A stretch of 64,000 bases of DNA from Chlorogloeopsis fritschii. GTDB taxonomy: Bacteria; Cyanobacteriota; Cyanobacteriia; Cyanobacteriales; Nostocaceae. A model generated the notes under the pieces. It saw only the letters and a program-made list of their open reading frames with translations. It had not been told where the DNA came from and ran no database searches. This document shows positions 54,918-64,000 of this stretch, piece after piece (the stretch's first letter is position 1; each line of letters starts with the position of its first letter). A program made the translations under genes and the position numbers. Location of the stretch: assembly GCF_043099315.1 (NCBI RefSeq), contig NZ_CP170748.1. One strand, 5' to 3'.

Positions 54918-55460
54918 ATGGAAGTCACAAGACAAACAACTCAAACCAGTACTCAAACAAAAGGCGCACAAACTTCAGAGAAAAGCTTGTTCCTCAAAAT
55001 TCTTAATATTGCCGGGCCAATTGCCGGTTTTACTGCTGCCCTCTCACCCTTACCATACTACTTTTGGACTCGCCAACCCCAGTATCTATCGATTGGTGCA
55101 ACCTTTACCAGCAACAATCAAACAGTTCAACTCGAACTAGCAGACGATAGAAAAGAATATAACCACGGACTCAAATTTCGTAACTCGATTCCCAATAATC
55201 ACGGAATGTTATTTGTACTCGACAAACCTGAAAAAGTAAAACTTTGGATGAAGGATACTTACATCCCACTAGACATGATATTTCTCAAAGATGGAAAAAT
55301 TAAAAATATCGTCAGAAATACACCTCCTTGCAAAACTGAAGAATGTCCTAAATACAGTTCAATTCACCCTGTAAATCAAGTAATTGAATTACCTGCTGGT
55401 AGTGCAGATTCTTTAGGACTAAAAATTGGTAAATATATCGAAATAAATTTCAACAAGTAA
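54918..55460 (+). CDS. DUF192 protein with N-terminal TM anchor
   Basis: 180 residues: one TM helix at about 27-48 (ILNIAGPIAGFTAALSPLPY), then the DUF192 domain with QLELADDRKEYNHGLKFRNS, GMLFVLDKPEKVKLWMKDTY, IPLDMIFLKDG and IELPAGSADSLGLKIGKYIE. DUF192 is a small beta-barrel of unknown role facing the periplasm. Co-directional with, and close to, the AAA gene. A terminator follows. Confidence 0.85.
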   Translation: MEVTRQTTQTSTQTKGAQTSEKSLFLKILNIAGPIAGFTAALSPLPYYFWTRQPQYLSIGATFTSNNQTVQLELADDRKEYNHGLKFRNSIPNNHGMLFVLDKPEKVKLWMKDTYIPLDMIFLKDGKIKNIVRNTPPCKTEECPKYSSIHPVNQVIELPAGSADSLGLKIGKYIEINFNK

Positions 55461-55501
55461 TCTATCTGTTTCTCCTAAAAAAGAATAAAAATAAAACATT
55501 C

Positions 55502-55535
55502 AATCCCTCAAAATATTTATTTGAGGGATTTTTAC
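55502..55535 (+). terminator. Rho-independent terminator after the DUF192 gene
   Basis: 11-bp stem AATCCCTCAAA / TTTGAGGGATT with a 7-base loop and a TTTT tail. It separates the AAA-DUF192 pair from the secretion genes. The remainder of 55461-55801 shows nothing else. Confidence 0.8.
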
Positions 55536-55801
55536 TTTGCTTAAAGATAGTTTTGAAATAAATTTTTAGCTTTGTCAATCTAACTAGCATTTAAATTTGC
55601 TTTAACACTTTGTAGGCAAAAATAGCATCAAAACTTAAACAATTAATCTGATGTATCAAAATTATTGTCCCTCATAGAATAAACACATAAGCAACAAAGC
55701 TTTCCAGATTTTAATCAAACCCTAGAAGTGAACTGGAAAGAAAATCTCTGCGACGGCTTCTCTCAAGATAAAAGCAATTCTAATCCCATAATTTCACCCA
55801 T

Positions 55802-56404
55802 ATGAGAACATACTACGAATCCGAATTTGGAAACGATCGCGTTAAGAGCTATGAGGAAGAATACGAATATCCCACTCAGATCCACCGCAAAAAGCGCAAT
55901 TGGAAAGAAAACGCCAGCATCGCCGGACTGATGGCAGTTGGTACTGGCTTGATGATTGCAGATATCTCCATCCACCACATGGTAATGGCATCGCTCGCGT
56001 TTGCAACTGGTATTGTAGCTTTACTGCCCAAGGAAGCGAACAGCCTACTTTCCAACTTCGAGCGTATGCAGCGCAAGTATGGTATTAATATCTATACTGT
56101 CCTGTTCTGCTTGGTAGGTGCAGTATTTATGTTGGATATCGCCGCTGCACCCGCAAACGCTCAGTTCATGCAAAACGCAGAAGACTTTTTCACAGAGTAT
56201 TTTACAGGTGTTAACGAAGACATTATTAGATACGTATTTGCAGTACTGCGCGGTTTGTTCCTAATTTACCTTGGTATTGGTCTCATTCGGGTCGTTCAAG
56301 CTGCTAGAAACGACGAAGATTGGCAAACAATCGCCCGCACACCAATTATCGTTGCCCTCACAGTTGTAGTTGGAGACTTGCTCGCAGGACTGGTAACAGG
56401 CTGA
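55802..56404 (+). CDS. VirB2/TrbC-like prepilin with long N-terminal extension
   Basis: 200 residues. Residues 1-110 hold two or three TM helices and a cytoplasmic charged start. Residues 102-122 (LVGAVFMLDIAAAPANAQFM) resemble a signal peptide with an AxA cleavage site before QFM. The rest (about 80 residues, DIIRYVFAVLRGLFLIYLGI ... LTVVVGDLLAGLVTG) has two TM helices and a small basic loop, the shape of VirB2/TrbC pilin. Position before VirB3- and VirB4-like genes supports this. A strong hairpin follows, which would favour high expression of this subunit. Confidence 0.65.
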   Translation: MRTYYESEFGNDRVKSYEEEYEYPTQIHRKKRNWKENASIAGLMAVGTGLMIADISIHHMVMASLAFATGIVALLPKEANSLLSNFERMQRKYGINIYTVLFCLVGAVFMLDIAAAPANAQFMQNAEDFFTEYFTGVNEDIIRYVFAVLRGLFLIYLGIGLIRVVQAARNDEDWQTIARTPIIVALTVVVGDLLAGLVTG

Positions 56405-56407
56405 GGA

Positions 56408-56449
56408 GCCACTCGTCAAAAAAGCCACTACACGAGTGGCACTTTTTTG
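56408..56449 (+). terminator. Attenuator/terminator hairpin after the prepilin gene
   Basis: 9-bp stem GCCACTCGT / ACGAGTGGC with a 15-base loop, then ACTTTTTTG. It lies between the pilin-like gene and the remaining secretion genes. Confidence 0.75.
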
Positions 56450-56500
56450 AAGTGTGCCACTCATTTTAAATTCAAAAACTGACTTTTGCCCTTCGTAATC

Positions 56501-56821
56501 ATGACAAGAGTTCGGGAATTTCGTACCGTTAACCGTGTATTGGGAAACCAACCACGCCTCGGGCCATTCCCTGCCGACCAAGTTGTTCCTTGGAGTGCGA
56601 TCGCCCTCATCTCCTACATGGTAGTCAAAGGCTTTATGCAACAGTCTTGGCTTGCAACAGGAATAGTAAGCGCTTGGGGATGGGCAACCTGGTGGACAGC
56701 ATCTTCCAATAAAGCCTTTTTCGGTAAGTTTATCGGTACACCCCGCATCGTTCGGGGATACAAACCCTTCGTATCGCTAGTTAATCCCCCCCAACCAGAA
56801 CCAAGAAAAAAACGCAAATAA
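56501..56821 (+). CDS. VirB3-like protein
   Basis: 106 residues from the ATG at 56501 (an upstream in-frame TTG is less likely). The N-terminus MTRVREFRTVNRVLGNQPRL is basic, then two TM segments (WSAIALISYMVVKGFMQ, WLATGIVSAWGWATWWTAS) and a basic tail EPRKKRK. Size, topology and location just before the VirB4-like gene fit VirB3/TraL. Confidence 0.65.
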   Translation: MTRVREFRTVNRVLGNQPRLGPFPADQVVPWSAIALISYMVVKGFMQQSWLATGIVSAWGWATWWTASSNKAFFGKFIGTPRIVRGYKPFVSLVNPPQPEPRKKRK

Positions 56822-56858
56822 TCTTTCTCTCTTAAGAAATATTAACGCTTAGATAGCT

Positions 56859-59741
56859 ATGATTTCGAGTAAAGAAAAGCCAACTAAAAATAAAGAAAAA
56901 ATTGGCAGAAAATCCCTCAATACCGAACAACTGGGAGTAGTCAAAAACCTCACTCCGTTTGAAGACATCACTCACTTGGCCGGAATTGCAAGCATCTCAC
57001 TTGCTGGTCGTAAAGATATCGGTGCGTTAATTCTTAAAAAGAAAGAAGATATTCAAGTTCGCTTCTGTTTCGACATTCAGGGAATTCACCCATCCCTACC
57101 CGAAGAACAAATTGTACCTATATTCGAGAACATCGAAGGAGGACTCAAAGAATTACCGGAACGCGAAACCCTGACCATTCACATGGGTTCGTTCACTGAT
57201 GATACAGCAAGACAGCAAGAACTAAGGAAAATTGAGTCATCATGCAACCTCGAACAGCTAACCCTTCTAATTAGGTCAGAACGCCTGCGTGCAAGAGAAC
57301 TCACGCAAGCAGGGGTACGCAAGAACAAATTTCTCCGCTTCTGGTGTACTTACACAGTACTTGCAACCGAGGATACTAAAAGTAACGACCCTATCGAAAA
57401 AGCTATTAAGCAACTGCAAACCTACTGGCAACAATTTACTGGAGAGATTCATTCAGTTAGACACCAACGTATCGAAACTATCCTCCGCGATAGCTTCACA
57501 TCCGGGTTCCAAATGTGGGAGCAAATTATCGCTAACACAATGGGTCTATCAACAAAAGTACTTACAGCAGGTGACATTTGGGAAGTTATTTGGAAACAGT
57601 TTAACCACTCAGAACCAATCTCCATCCCCAACCCTATTATCCTCAATGACGAGGGACTTAGAGAAGAACAAACCAGCGACTTCCACATCAGACACCTCGT
57701 ACTGGAAAAGGAACAGTCTGTTCCTTTTGTTGATCGCGCTTGGGTAAAACTCCAAGACAAGTACATCGGCGTACTTCAGTTCAGCGAAAAACCGCAAGGC
57801 TGGATAGCTGAATACGACCAACTACGATATCTCTGGGAAGTCCTCTCTCGCGAAAAAATCTCCGACACCGAAATTATTTGCCAACTTAGCAAAGCCAACC
57901 AATCGCTTGCCAAAACAGCGGTTCAAAGAATAACTAAACAGTCAATTACATCATCCGCTATGTCTGCGGACAAAGGCAGCATCGATGTCAAAGCCAACAT
58001 GAACATCGAAGAAGCTGTCAAAGCCCAAGAAACCATGCTCAGAGGGTCTATCCCCATCCACACCGCCCTTGTATTTTGTATCCATAGTCACACACGTCAA
58101 CAACTAGACGAAGCTTGCAAATATCTTTCCAGTTGCTTCAAAAGACCTGCGGTAGTAGAACGAGAACTCGAATATGCATGGAAAACTTGGTTTCAAACTA
58201 CTCCAATTATTTGGGAAAATCTACTTACCAAACCCATTAACCGCAGACTCCCCTACTTCTCATCTGAAGTACCCGGACTCATGCCCCTGGTACGTACAGC
58301 CACGGGTGATAAATCCGGATTTGAGCTAATCGCCTCAGAAGGAGGAACACCAGTCCACCTCGACTTGTACAACCAGCATAAAAACTTAGCTGTCTTCGGT
58401 ACCACTAGGGCTGGTAAATCGGTACTAGTTGCCGGATTGCTTACACCAGCCCTTGCTCAGGGTATTCCCGTTATTGCCCTTGACTATCCCAAACCCGACG
58501 GTAGTTCGACATTTACAGATTACACGCAATTTTTTGGAGAAGAGGGTGCGTATTTTGACATTAGTAAAGAGGCAAACAACCTATTCGAGATTCCCGATTT
58601 AAGAGGGTATGAACCTGAAGTAATTAAAGAGCGAATGACCGATTTCAAGGAATTCTTGAAATCAACTTTAATAACAATGGTGCTGGGGACAAATCCCCTA
58701 GGGGTTAGTCCCATCATGATATCAAATATTGAAAGTGTAATTACCCTTAGTCTTGAGACTTTCTTCAATGACGACGATATCAAATTGCGGTACAAACTTG
58801 CACTTGAATCAGGAGTAGGCACGCAAGAATGGAATGATATCCCAACACTCCAAGACTTTTATAATTTTTGTTCTCCCGGTTATATCAAACTCGATTCAAT
58901 TACTAATAATTCAACCGAAATATTAGGTGCACTCGACCAAGTTAGACTGCGATTAAAGTTCTGGCTAAATAACCGAGTTGGTCAATCTATCGCCCGTCCA
59001 TCTAGCTTCAGAACTGATGCAAAGTTACTTGTATTTGCTTTACGTTCGTTATCATCAGAAGCTGATGCAGCAGTACTGGCACTATCAGCATATGCAGCTG
59101 CATTGAGAAGGGCATTATCAAGTCCAAAAAGTATCTTCTTCCTGGACGAAGCGCCGATTTTGTTCTCCTTTGAGTCAATTGCCGAGCTAATTGGTCGCCT
59201 GTGCGCTAATGGTGCAAAAGCTGGTATTAGAGTAATTTTATCGGCACAAGAACCTGAAAGTATCTACCAAAGTAAGTCTGCTCCCAAGATTTTTGCTAAC
59301 CTCACAACTCGTCTTATTGGTCGGATTCAAACATCAGCAGTAGAGCCATTTATAGTAAGATTCAAATATCCCAATGAAATCATCTCTCGCAACAGCACGG
59401 AAGCATTTTTTCCCAAACAAGAAAGTATTTATTCGCAGTGGTTGCTCGACGACAACGGTAAACTTACCTTCTGTCGATATTACCCTGCTTATTGCTTACT
59501 TGCAGCAGTAGCAAACAACCCCAACGAGCAAGAATTACGTACCTTATATCTCAATAAATATAAAGATAATCCCATGTTGGGAATGGTGAAATTCTCCGAA
59601 GCATACGTGCAGATGATTCGTAAAGAAGAACCAACAGCAGAAACCAAAGAACTATTAAATTCAAATAATAAAAAACCAGTACTAAAAGTACAAACTCCAG
59701 AAGAAAAAACATTAGACGAAAACTCTAAACAAGTGGCTTAA
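56859..59741 (+). CDS. VirB4/TraC-like conjugation ATPase
   Basis: 960 residues. The C-terminal half carries Walker A LAVFGTTRAGKSVLVAGLL (about 510-530), Walker B KSIFFLDEAPILFSFESIAE (about 762-781), and a motif RVILSAQEPESIYQSKSAPK. The N-terminal half is the docking region with a CagE-type pattern (VRFCFDIQGIHPSLPEEQIV). It energises pilus assembly and substrate transfer. It is the longest gene of the operon and lies between the VirB3- and VirB5-like genes. Confidence 0.85.
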   Translation: MISSKEKPTKNKEKIGRKSLNTEQLGVVKNLTPFEDITHLAGIASISLAGRKDIGALILKKKEDIQVRFCFDIQGIHPSLPEEQIVPIFENIEGGLKELPERETLTIHMGSFTDDTARQQELRKIESSCNLEQLTLLIRSERLRARELTQAGVRKNKFLRFWCTYTVLATEDTKSNDPIEKAIKQLQTYWQQFTGEIHSVRHQRIETILRDSFTSGFQMWEQIIANTMGLSTKVLTAGDIWEVIWKQFNHSEPISIPNPIILNDEGLREEQTSDFHIRHLVLEKEQSVPFVDRAWVKLQDKYIGVLQFSEKPQGWIAEYDQLRYLWEVLSREKISDTEIICQLSKANQSLAKTAVQRITKQSITSSAMSADKGSIDVKANMNIEEAVKAQETMLRGSIPIHTALVFCIHSHTRQQLDEACKYLSSCFKRPAVVERELEYAWKTWFQTTPIIWENLLTKPINRRLPYFSSEVPGLMPLVRTATGDKSGFELIASEGGTPVHLDLYNQHKNLAVFGTTRAGKSVLVAGLLTPALAQGIPVIALDYPKPDGSSTFTDYTQFFGEEGAYFDISKEANNLFEIPDLRGYEPEVIKERMTDFKEFLKSTLITMVLGTNPLGVSPIMISNIESVITLSLETFFNDDDIKLRYKLALESGVGTQEWNDIPTLQDFYNFCSPGYIKLDSITNNSTEILGALDQVRLRLKFWLNNRVGQSIARPSSFRTDAKLLVFALRSLSSEADAAVLALSAYAAALRRALSSPKSIFFLDEAPILFSFESIAELIGRLCANGAKAGIRVILSAQEPESIYQSKSAPKIFANLTTRLIGRIQTSAVEPFIVRFKYPNEIISRNSTEAFFPKQESIYSQWLLDDNGKLTFCRYYPAYCLLAAVANNPNEQELRTLYLNKYKDNPMLGMVKFSEAYVQMIRKEEPTAETKELLNSNNKKPVLKVQTPEEKTLDENSKQVA

Positions 59742-59775
59742 ATTAACTGCCACATCCATAACTAGTAAGTAAATT

Positions 59776-60522
59776 ATGAAACAAAAATTAAAGCTCAAAT
59801 CCAAGCAAGGATTAATTATTGGGTCGATAATTGGGATAATTACCCTGATTGGATCTGCACCTAGTTACGCATTCTCAATCGAAGATTTCTTTAATGAAAT
59901 TTTGGGCGAACTCAATAGCTATTTTGAAGAAACTAAAAACGAACTCACCGCCGCAATAAATGAAAGTTGGGGTGGACTCAAAAATGAGGCTAAAACTGCT
60001 ACTACTAACTCGACTGGCAGTATGGGTATGCCCGATCCAGTAAACTCAGCCGACAAGCTCAAAGAGCAACTCAAACAAAAGGGTTTCTGGAACGAAAGCA
60101 ATACCGTTGAGGGTGCAGTATCGGCAGCAAACGAACTAGAGCGCGAAACCACCCGCGCCACAGTTGAAAGTGTCCTGGGAGAGCAAGGGCAGGAACGTAC
60201 CAAAAAGGAAATTGAAGCAACCCAACAAACTGTAGCCGAGGCAAAAGAACTCGCGGAATCTGCACAAACAATGGATGCTTCACAAAACATCCTCAAGGTA
60301 ATTGCAGCCCAAAACTCACAAATTGTTTCAATGTTGGGACAATCCCGTACTGACGGACTGCAAGCACGACACGATGCCCAGCAAACTAACCTGATGCTCA
60401 GTCAAATTGCTGAACAAAATGCTGCTGCAAGACAAAGAGAAAATGTAAATCTTGACGCGCTGTCCAGTCAATTAATGGAAATATCTGGTTACAGCAATCT
60501 TAGATCAACAGCGGTGGAATAA
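59776..60522 (+). CDS. VirB5-like secreted coiled-coil protein
   Basis: 248 residues. The signal peptide GLIIGSIIGIITLIGSAPSY ends in AFS. The mature part is helical and Gln/Glu-rich (ELERETTRATVESVLGEQGQ, QTVAEAKELAESAQTMDASQ). The position after VirB4 and the periplasmic helical shape match VirB5/TraE-type minor pilin factors; sequence similarity is weak, so the name is positional. Confidence 0.55.
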   Translation: MKQKLKLKSKQGLIIGSIIGIITLIGSAPSYAFSIEDFFNEILGELNSYFEETKNELTAAINESWGGLKNEAKTATTNSTGSMGMPDPVNSADKLKEQLKQKGFWNESNTVEGAVSAANELERETTRATVESVLGEQGQERTKKEIEATQQTVAEAKELAESAQTMDASQNILKVIAAQNSQIVSMLGQSRTDGLQARHDAQQTNLMLSQIAEQNAAARQRENVNLDALSSQLMEISGYSNLRSTAVE

Positions 60523-60553
60523 CCTACAAATCATCTCTTAGTTTTTCTAAGAG

Positions 60554-61735
60554 ATGGTTCAGATAAATGTTAAGAATACGATGAATTTAATTTTCTTCGG
60601 TTTTTTTTATTACAGTCCAGACGACTTTTTTGGACAAGACCTTTTAAAAACAGCCGCCAATGTTAGTGAAACGATTTCAGAAAGCTTTAATGAACTTTGG
60701 CAAGAAACTCTTGATGGCAATTTATATATCTCGATGTGTAATGTAGCTACTTTTTTCGCTCTTGCTACACTTATCTTTTTCATGGTAGAACTTGCCAAAA
60801 ATTGGATTAATCAAGAAGACATGAAAGCCCTATCAAGTTGGATATGGCCCATCCTTGTGATCGGATTACTAGCTAGTAATGGTGCATTACTCAAAAGCGG
60901 AACACTTGCAATCCGAGGTTATATCAATATTATCAACAACGATGTACTTAAATTCACAGCAGCTGGCTCAAATCTAGAGGTAGCTTATAACCGAGCTGTT
61001 GGAAATATTTTATTAAAAGACCAAGTAGGAAAAGCAATGGAACGCTGCCGTTCTTTGCCAGGTACAACTGAAGACAAAATACAATGCTTTGACCAAGCAG
61101 AAAAAGAACTTAGAAAAACCGCACCCAATCTTTTTAAAGGAGATGCGCCTGGTTCCGGAAGCTGGGAATTCGGACCTCTAGCAGCTTTAGATGCAGCTAA
61201 AGATGCACTGTCAAGTCTAAATCCTGCTGAGATAGGGTCAAAATTAGCTTCAAGCATTACTGGCTACATTGGTGACCAAATCGTCTCTTTCGTCAGCGTT
61301 CTTTTACTCGGATTAAATGTAGCCTATCAGTGGGGAATCGAATTCACAATGCTGCTAACCGCTCTCCTTGCTCCACTAGCAGTAGGTGGTTCGCTACTCC
61401 CCTACGGTACTAAACCAATTTTCGCCTGGTTAACTGGCTATTTCTCAGTGGGAATGGCAAAACTCTGCTTTAACATCATGATCGGGCTGTGCGGACAATT
61501 AATCGCTACATCTGAATCCAGTCAGCCAATGATTTTTCTCCTATTTGTAGGTGTGTTTTCTCCCATACTTGCATCTGCATTAGCTGCTGGTGGCGGACTC
61601 GCAGTTTGGACAGGATTAGGCAAAGCAGCTGAATTTACAGTCGGAGTTGCCACACAAGTTGCTAGTGCTGCCGCAACGAGTGGTTCCTCAATTGCAATTA
61701 ATGTATCTAAATCTATCGCCTCAAAAGGTAAATGA
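60554..61735 (+). CDS. VirB6/TrbL-like polytopic membrane protein
   Basis: 393 residues. Several TM helices at about 55-125 and 240-370 (VSVLLLGLNVAYQWGIEFTM then LLTALLAPLAVGGSLLPYGT, WLTGYFSVGMAKLCFNIMIG) surround a large periplasmic loop at about 140-230. The motif LLAPLAVGG and the long C-terminal Gly/Ala helix suit the VirB6/TrbL family. The ATG at 60554 was kept; 60581 is an alternative. Confidence 0.7.
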   Translation: MVQINVKNTMNLIFFGFFYYSPDDFFGQDLLKTAANVSETISESFNELWQETLDGNLYISMCNVATFFALATLIFFMVELAKNWINQEDMKALSSWIWPILVIGLLASNGALLKSGTLAIRGYINIINNDVLKFTAAGSNLEVAYNRAVGNILLKDQVGKAMERCRSLPGTTEDKIQCFDQAEKELRKTAPNLFKGDAPGSGSWEFGPLAALDAAKDALSSLNPAEIGSKLASSITGYIGDQIVSFVSVLLLGLNVAYQWGIEFTMLLTALLAPLAVGGSLLPYGTKPIFAWLTGYFSVGMAKLCFNIMIGLCGQLIATSESSQPMIFLLFVGVFSPILASALAAGGGLAVWTGLGKAAEFTVGVATQVASAAATSGSSIAINVSKSIASKGK

Positions 61736-61745
61736 TTAATCAATT

Positions 61746-62528
61746 ATGGTTAAATCAAAAACAAAATCGCAACCGCTTCGCCTCCTCAGTTACGGTCAAT
61801 CGACTTCAACACCAGTTGCGATCGCAACTGGTGTAGGTGCAGGAGCAGGCATACTTTCTCTTCTACTACAATTTATAGTTTTTGGAATAAGTTCTGGTAC
61901 AAACCGTTATGTCAAAGGCATGACAGTTGTTCAACTCCAAGATGGTTCTATCTCCCCTGGAAGATTTGTCGGCCCCTACGAACGTGATGACGAAACTATT
62001 AAAAGATTTATCTCAGATAGCATGATTAAAATGTTCGGTTGGAACGGAATTATCGAAGCAACCGAAAATGGTGAAAACATCACCAAACAGGATAAAGGAA
62101 TAGATATCCAGACAAAAAGAAATAACAGAAAAAAAATTCCAACTAGAGCCTGGGAAGCAGCATTTGCACTATCTGAAAATCAAGATTTTCGGGCAAATTT
62201 TATTAAAAAATTAGCAGAAATTGTTCCAAGTGGTGTATTTAACGGTGAAGTTCAAGTCTCACTCGTAACTCGCCATATCTCCGAACCCAGAAAAATTAAA
62301 GATGGAAGATGGGAAGTTGATTATATCGGTACGCTGGTAAGCTTTAATAGAAGCGAAAACCAAGGTAAAGGAATCGCCTTCAACAAAACAATTACTGTCG
62401 AGGCTATTGATACTCCCAAGTTGCCAGCCAAACCAACCGAATTTGATAAAAAAATTCATTTAGCTAGACGCTCAGGTCTGGAGATTACCCAAATCGTTGA
62501 TTATAACCTCGGTAAAAAAGAAAAGTAA
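61746..62528 (+). CDS. VirB8-like transfer protein
   Basis: 260 residues with a short cytoplasmic start, one TM at about 30-50 (GVGAGAGILSLLLQFIVFGI), and a periplasmic domain ending DGRWEVDYIGTLVSFNRSEN and GLEITQIVDYNLGKKEK. Topology and position before VirB10 match VirB8/TraE. The W-x-V-D-Y-I-G-T strand is typical of the NTF2-like fold. Confidence 0.65.
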   Translation: MVKSKTKSQPLRLLSYGQSTSTPVAIATGVGAGAGILSLLLQFIVFGISSGTNRYVKGMTVVQLQDGSISPGRFVGPYERDDETIKRFISDSMIKMFGWNGIIEATENGENITKQDKGIDIQTKRNNRKKIPTRAWEAAFALSENQDFRANFIKKLAEIVPSGVFNGEVQVSLVTRHISEPRKIKDGRWEVDYIGTLVSFNRSENQGKGIAFNKTITVEAIDTPKLPAKPTEFDKKIHLARRSGLEITQIVDYNLGKKEK

Positions 62529-62550
62529 TTAGTAATTACTCAATAAAAAT

Positions 62551-64000
62551 ATGTTGCAGTTACAAGACGACACTCCAAATCATCATAAATTTTCTTCTGT
62601 AGATAGTCTTCTACCAATTGATGAAGATAAAAAACCTGTAGAAGATGGAATAGCAAGTACGGAAGATGAGGTAGTTGACGAAGAGGAAATTGAAGCAGAA
62701 GACCCTGCATTAGTACAAACCAAACACGATTTTGTCACATCTCCCTGGTCAAGATTGGGTATCATCGGAGGTGCATTTGGAGTAGGTTTTATACTCATGT
62801 TTGTCGTTCTCAACGGGATGATAAACGGCGGTGGCAATAATGCTCAAAAACCAGAAGTAATCCCTACTTCCACTCCCACAGTTACCTCATCTGAAAAAGA
62901 AGAAGGGGATATTTACGCCAAACTCGCTCTCGCCAAACAGCAAGAAGAACTCGACGCGTTAAATGGTAAAAAAGGCGAGAAGGAAGACGAAGTGGAAGAT
63001 ATTGAGGAGGATAAATCTAAAGAAAAAGCGCGCCCTACTCGACAACAAAAGGTAGTTACAGGGCAAACTACCCCTACTTCCAGAAGGCACGTATATGGGA
63101 AACAAGACCCTGAACCAGTTGGGATAAGACGCACAAAAGCCGCTTCCCAACCAATACCATCTCTGCGTCCTAGCGCCCCTTTGCCAAAAAATCCTTCTCC
63201 TAAGAGTTCCAGCCTTGCTCCCAATCTACTGGCAAAAGTTACCAAACAAACAGCTAATGACAACCAAACCATTGCCAAAGACCCCCTCGCCGAGCTCGAA
63301 CGCCTGCGTAGTCTAGGTTCGGTTGGTCGGGTTGAGTATACGTTAGCCAGCACTACTGTAAGCGAATCCACAAACACAACAGTAGAAGAAGTGAGTGCAA
63401 CTGAAGAAACAGTAAGTCCAGCACAACAAAATACCAATCGCTCTCGTCGTCGCCGTAGCCGCCGCAGCGAGAATACCGAAACAGTTACCAATACCTCTAA
63501 TCAAGTTGAAGAACTGCGCCCGCGTTGGCAACCTGTAAATACAAACGACAGTACTCCAGAATATACAAATACTAGTGACGGACAGAACAATCAAGCCGTG
63601 CCAGTTATTTATAGCTTCTCGGTAAAAGAGCCACAAATTAGCTTAGAACTTGACAAAGAAAAGACCGTAGAATCCAGTTTTGCTAGTAATAAAGAAAACA
63701 ACTCCACTCAGCAAATCGAACAAGTTGCAAATAACTACCTGCCAGAAGAAGCACAGATACTCCAAGAAACACAACCGCAGTATTTAGTTGTCGGTTCGTT
63801 TGCAAGTGCAACCCTGGTAACTCCGCTCGTTATGCCCCAAACCAGTAATAACGCTCGTTCCCAAGAACAGACAAATACATTACGGTTTGTCGCCCGGTTG
63901 AACGAGCCGCTTTATAACAATACTGGTGAGATTGCCATTCCCGCAGGAACGCAGGTAACTATCGCTATGATTTCGGTTGATAGCACATCAGGCGTGCGTG
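62551..64000 (+). CDS. VirB10/TrbI-like protein, C-terminus outside window
   Basis: 483 codons visible without a stop, starting MLQLQDDTPNHHKFSSVDSL. One TM helix at about 70-92 (LGIIGGAFGVGFILMFVVLN) is followed by a long low-complexity, Pro-, Gln- and Glu-rich periplasmic linker. This includes an Arg-rich patch RSRRRRSRRSE at about residue 300. From about 410 the family domain begins: LVVGSFASATLVTPLVMPQT and LRFVARLNEPLYNNTGEIAI, then PAGTQVTIAM. It bridges the inner membrane and outer-membrane ring. It starts 22 bases after the VirB8-like stop, so the two are in one operon. Confidence 0.85.
   Translation, partial: MLQLQDDTPNHHKFSSVDSLLPIDEDKKPVEDGIASTEDEVVDEEEIEAEDPALVQTKHDFVTSPWSRLGIIGGAFGVGFILMFVVLNGMINGGGNNAQKPEVIPTSTPTVTSSEKEEGDIYAKLALAKQQEELDALNGKKGEKEDEVEDIEEDKSKEKARPTRQQKVVTGQTTPTSRRHVYGKQDPEPVGIRRTKAASQPIPSLRPSAPLPKNPSPKSSSLAPNLLAKVTKQTANDNQTIAKDPLAELERLRSLGSVGRVEYTLASTTVSESTNTTVEEVSATEETVSPAQQNTNRSRRRRSRRSENTETVTNTSNQVEELRPRWQPVNTNDSTPEYTNTSDGQNNQAVPVIYSFSVKEPQISLELDKEKTVESSFASNKENNSTQQIEQVANNYLPEEAQILQETQPQYLVVGSFASATLVTPLVMPQTSNNARSQEQTNTLRFVARLNEPLYNNTGEIAIPAGTQVTIAMISVDSTSGVR

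Overview
This window is cyanobacterial DNA, most likely from a heterocyst-forming (Nostocales) strain. HIP1 octamers (GCGATCGC) are scattered throughout. There is an OprB-type porin with an SLH domain, a flavodoxin, several small dispersed repeats of the Nostoc type, and conjugation genes of the kind found on large cyanobacterial plasmids. A large plasmid or an integrated conjugative element is the best reading; no rRNA or tRNA gene was recognised.

Layout. (1) 1-2.8 kb: a partial SAM methyltransferase, a DUF3703 gene, and a seam where a truncated MalT-like LuxR regulator meets a truncated DUF305 gene. (2) 3.0-25.6 kb: a copper/heavy-metal island with two tandem CusA/CzcA RND pumps, their adaptor, a CopM-like DUF305 lipoprotein, a type II P-type ATPase, an OprB porin, a flavodoxin, a glutathione-reductase-like flavoprotein with a frameshift, three Cys-rich Csp/DUF326 proteins, a CopZ-like HMA protein, a DUF2231 membrane protein, a CopA Cu+-ATPase and a membrane cupredoxin. 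Nine copies of ATTTCAT-N4-ATTTCAT (exact 11-bp period) lie upstream of most transcription units from 6.2 to 20.3 kb, so the island looks like one regulon under an OmpR/PhoB-type response regulator that is not encoded here. (3) 25.7-33.7 kb: a gene graveyard holding recombinase, helicase, restriction-endonuclease and GIY-YIG fragments, an IS4-type transposase, a MITE-like element, and a radical-SAM/TcmP pair in which both genes are frameshifted. (4) 33.8-41.3 kb: a defence-like island with a BpsA/DUF43-like methyltransferase, two distant members of an unrecognised family, a PIN-ImmA/IrrE pair, and a HEAT-like STAND remnant without its NTPase next to a PD-(D/E)XK-type nuclease. (5) 41.5-52.9 kb: plasmid-backbone genes (tyrosine recombinase, coiled-coil proteins, orphan ParD, AIPR-like protein, Gp157-like protein), many repeats, a TnpB fragment and an internally deleted group II intron. 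(6) 53.2-64.0 kb: a type IV secretion operon, with a Ycf46-like AAA ATPase and a DUF192 protein followed by VirB2-, VirB3-, VirB4-, VirB5-, VirB6-, VirB8- and VirB10-like genes; the last runs off the window.

How the genes may work together (inference): CopZ/HMA and CopA move Cu+ out of the cytoplasm, the cupredoxin and DUF305 proteins bind it in the membrane or periplasm, Csp proteins store it, and the CusBA-type pump with an outer-membrane partner expels it. Small dispersed repeats have inserted into at least three genes, twice in frame and once causing a frameshift. All family assignments come from reading motifs; no database search was run.
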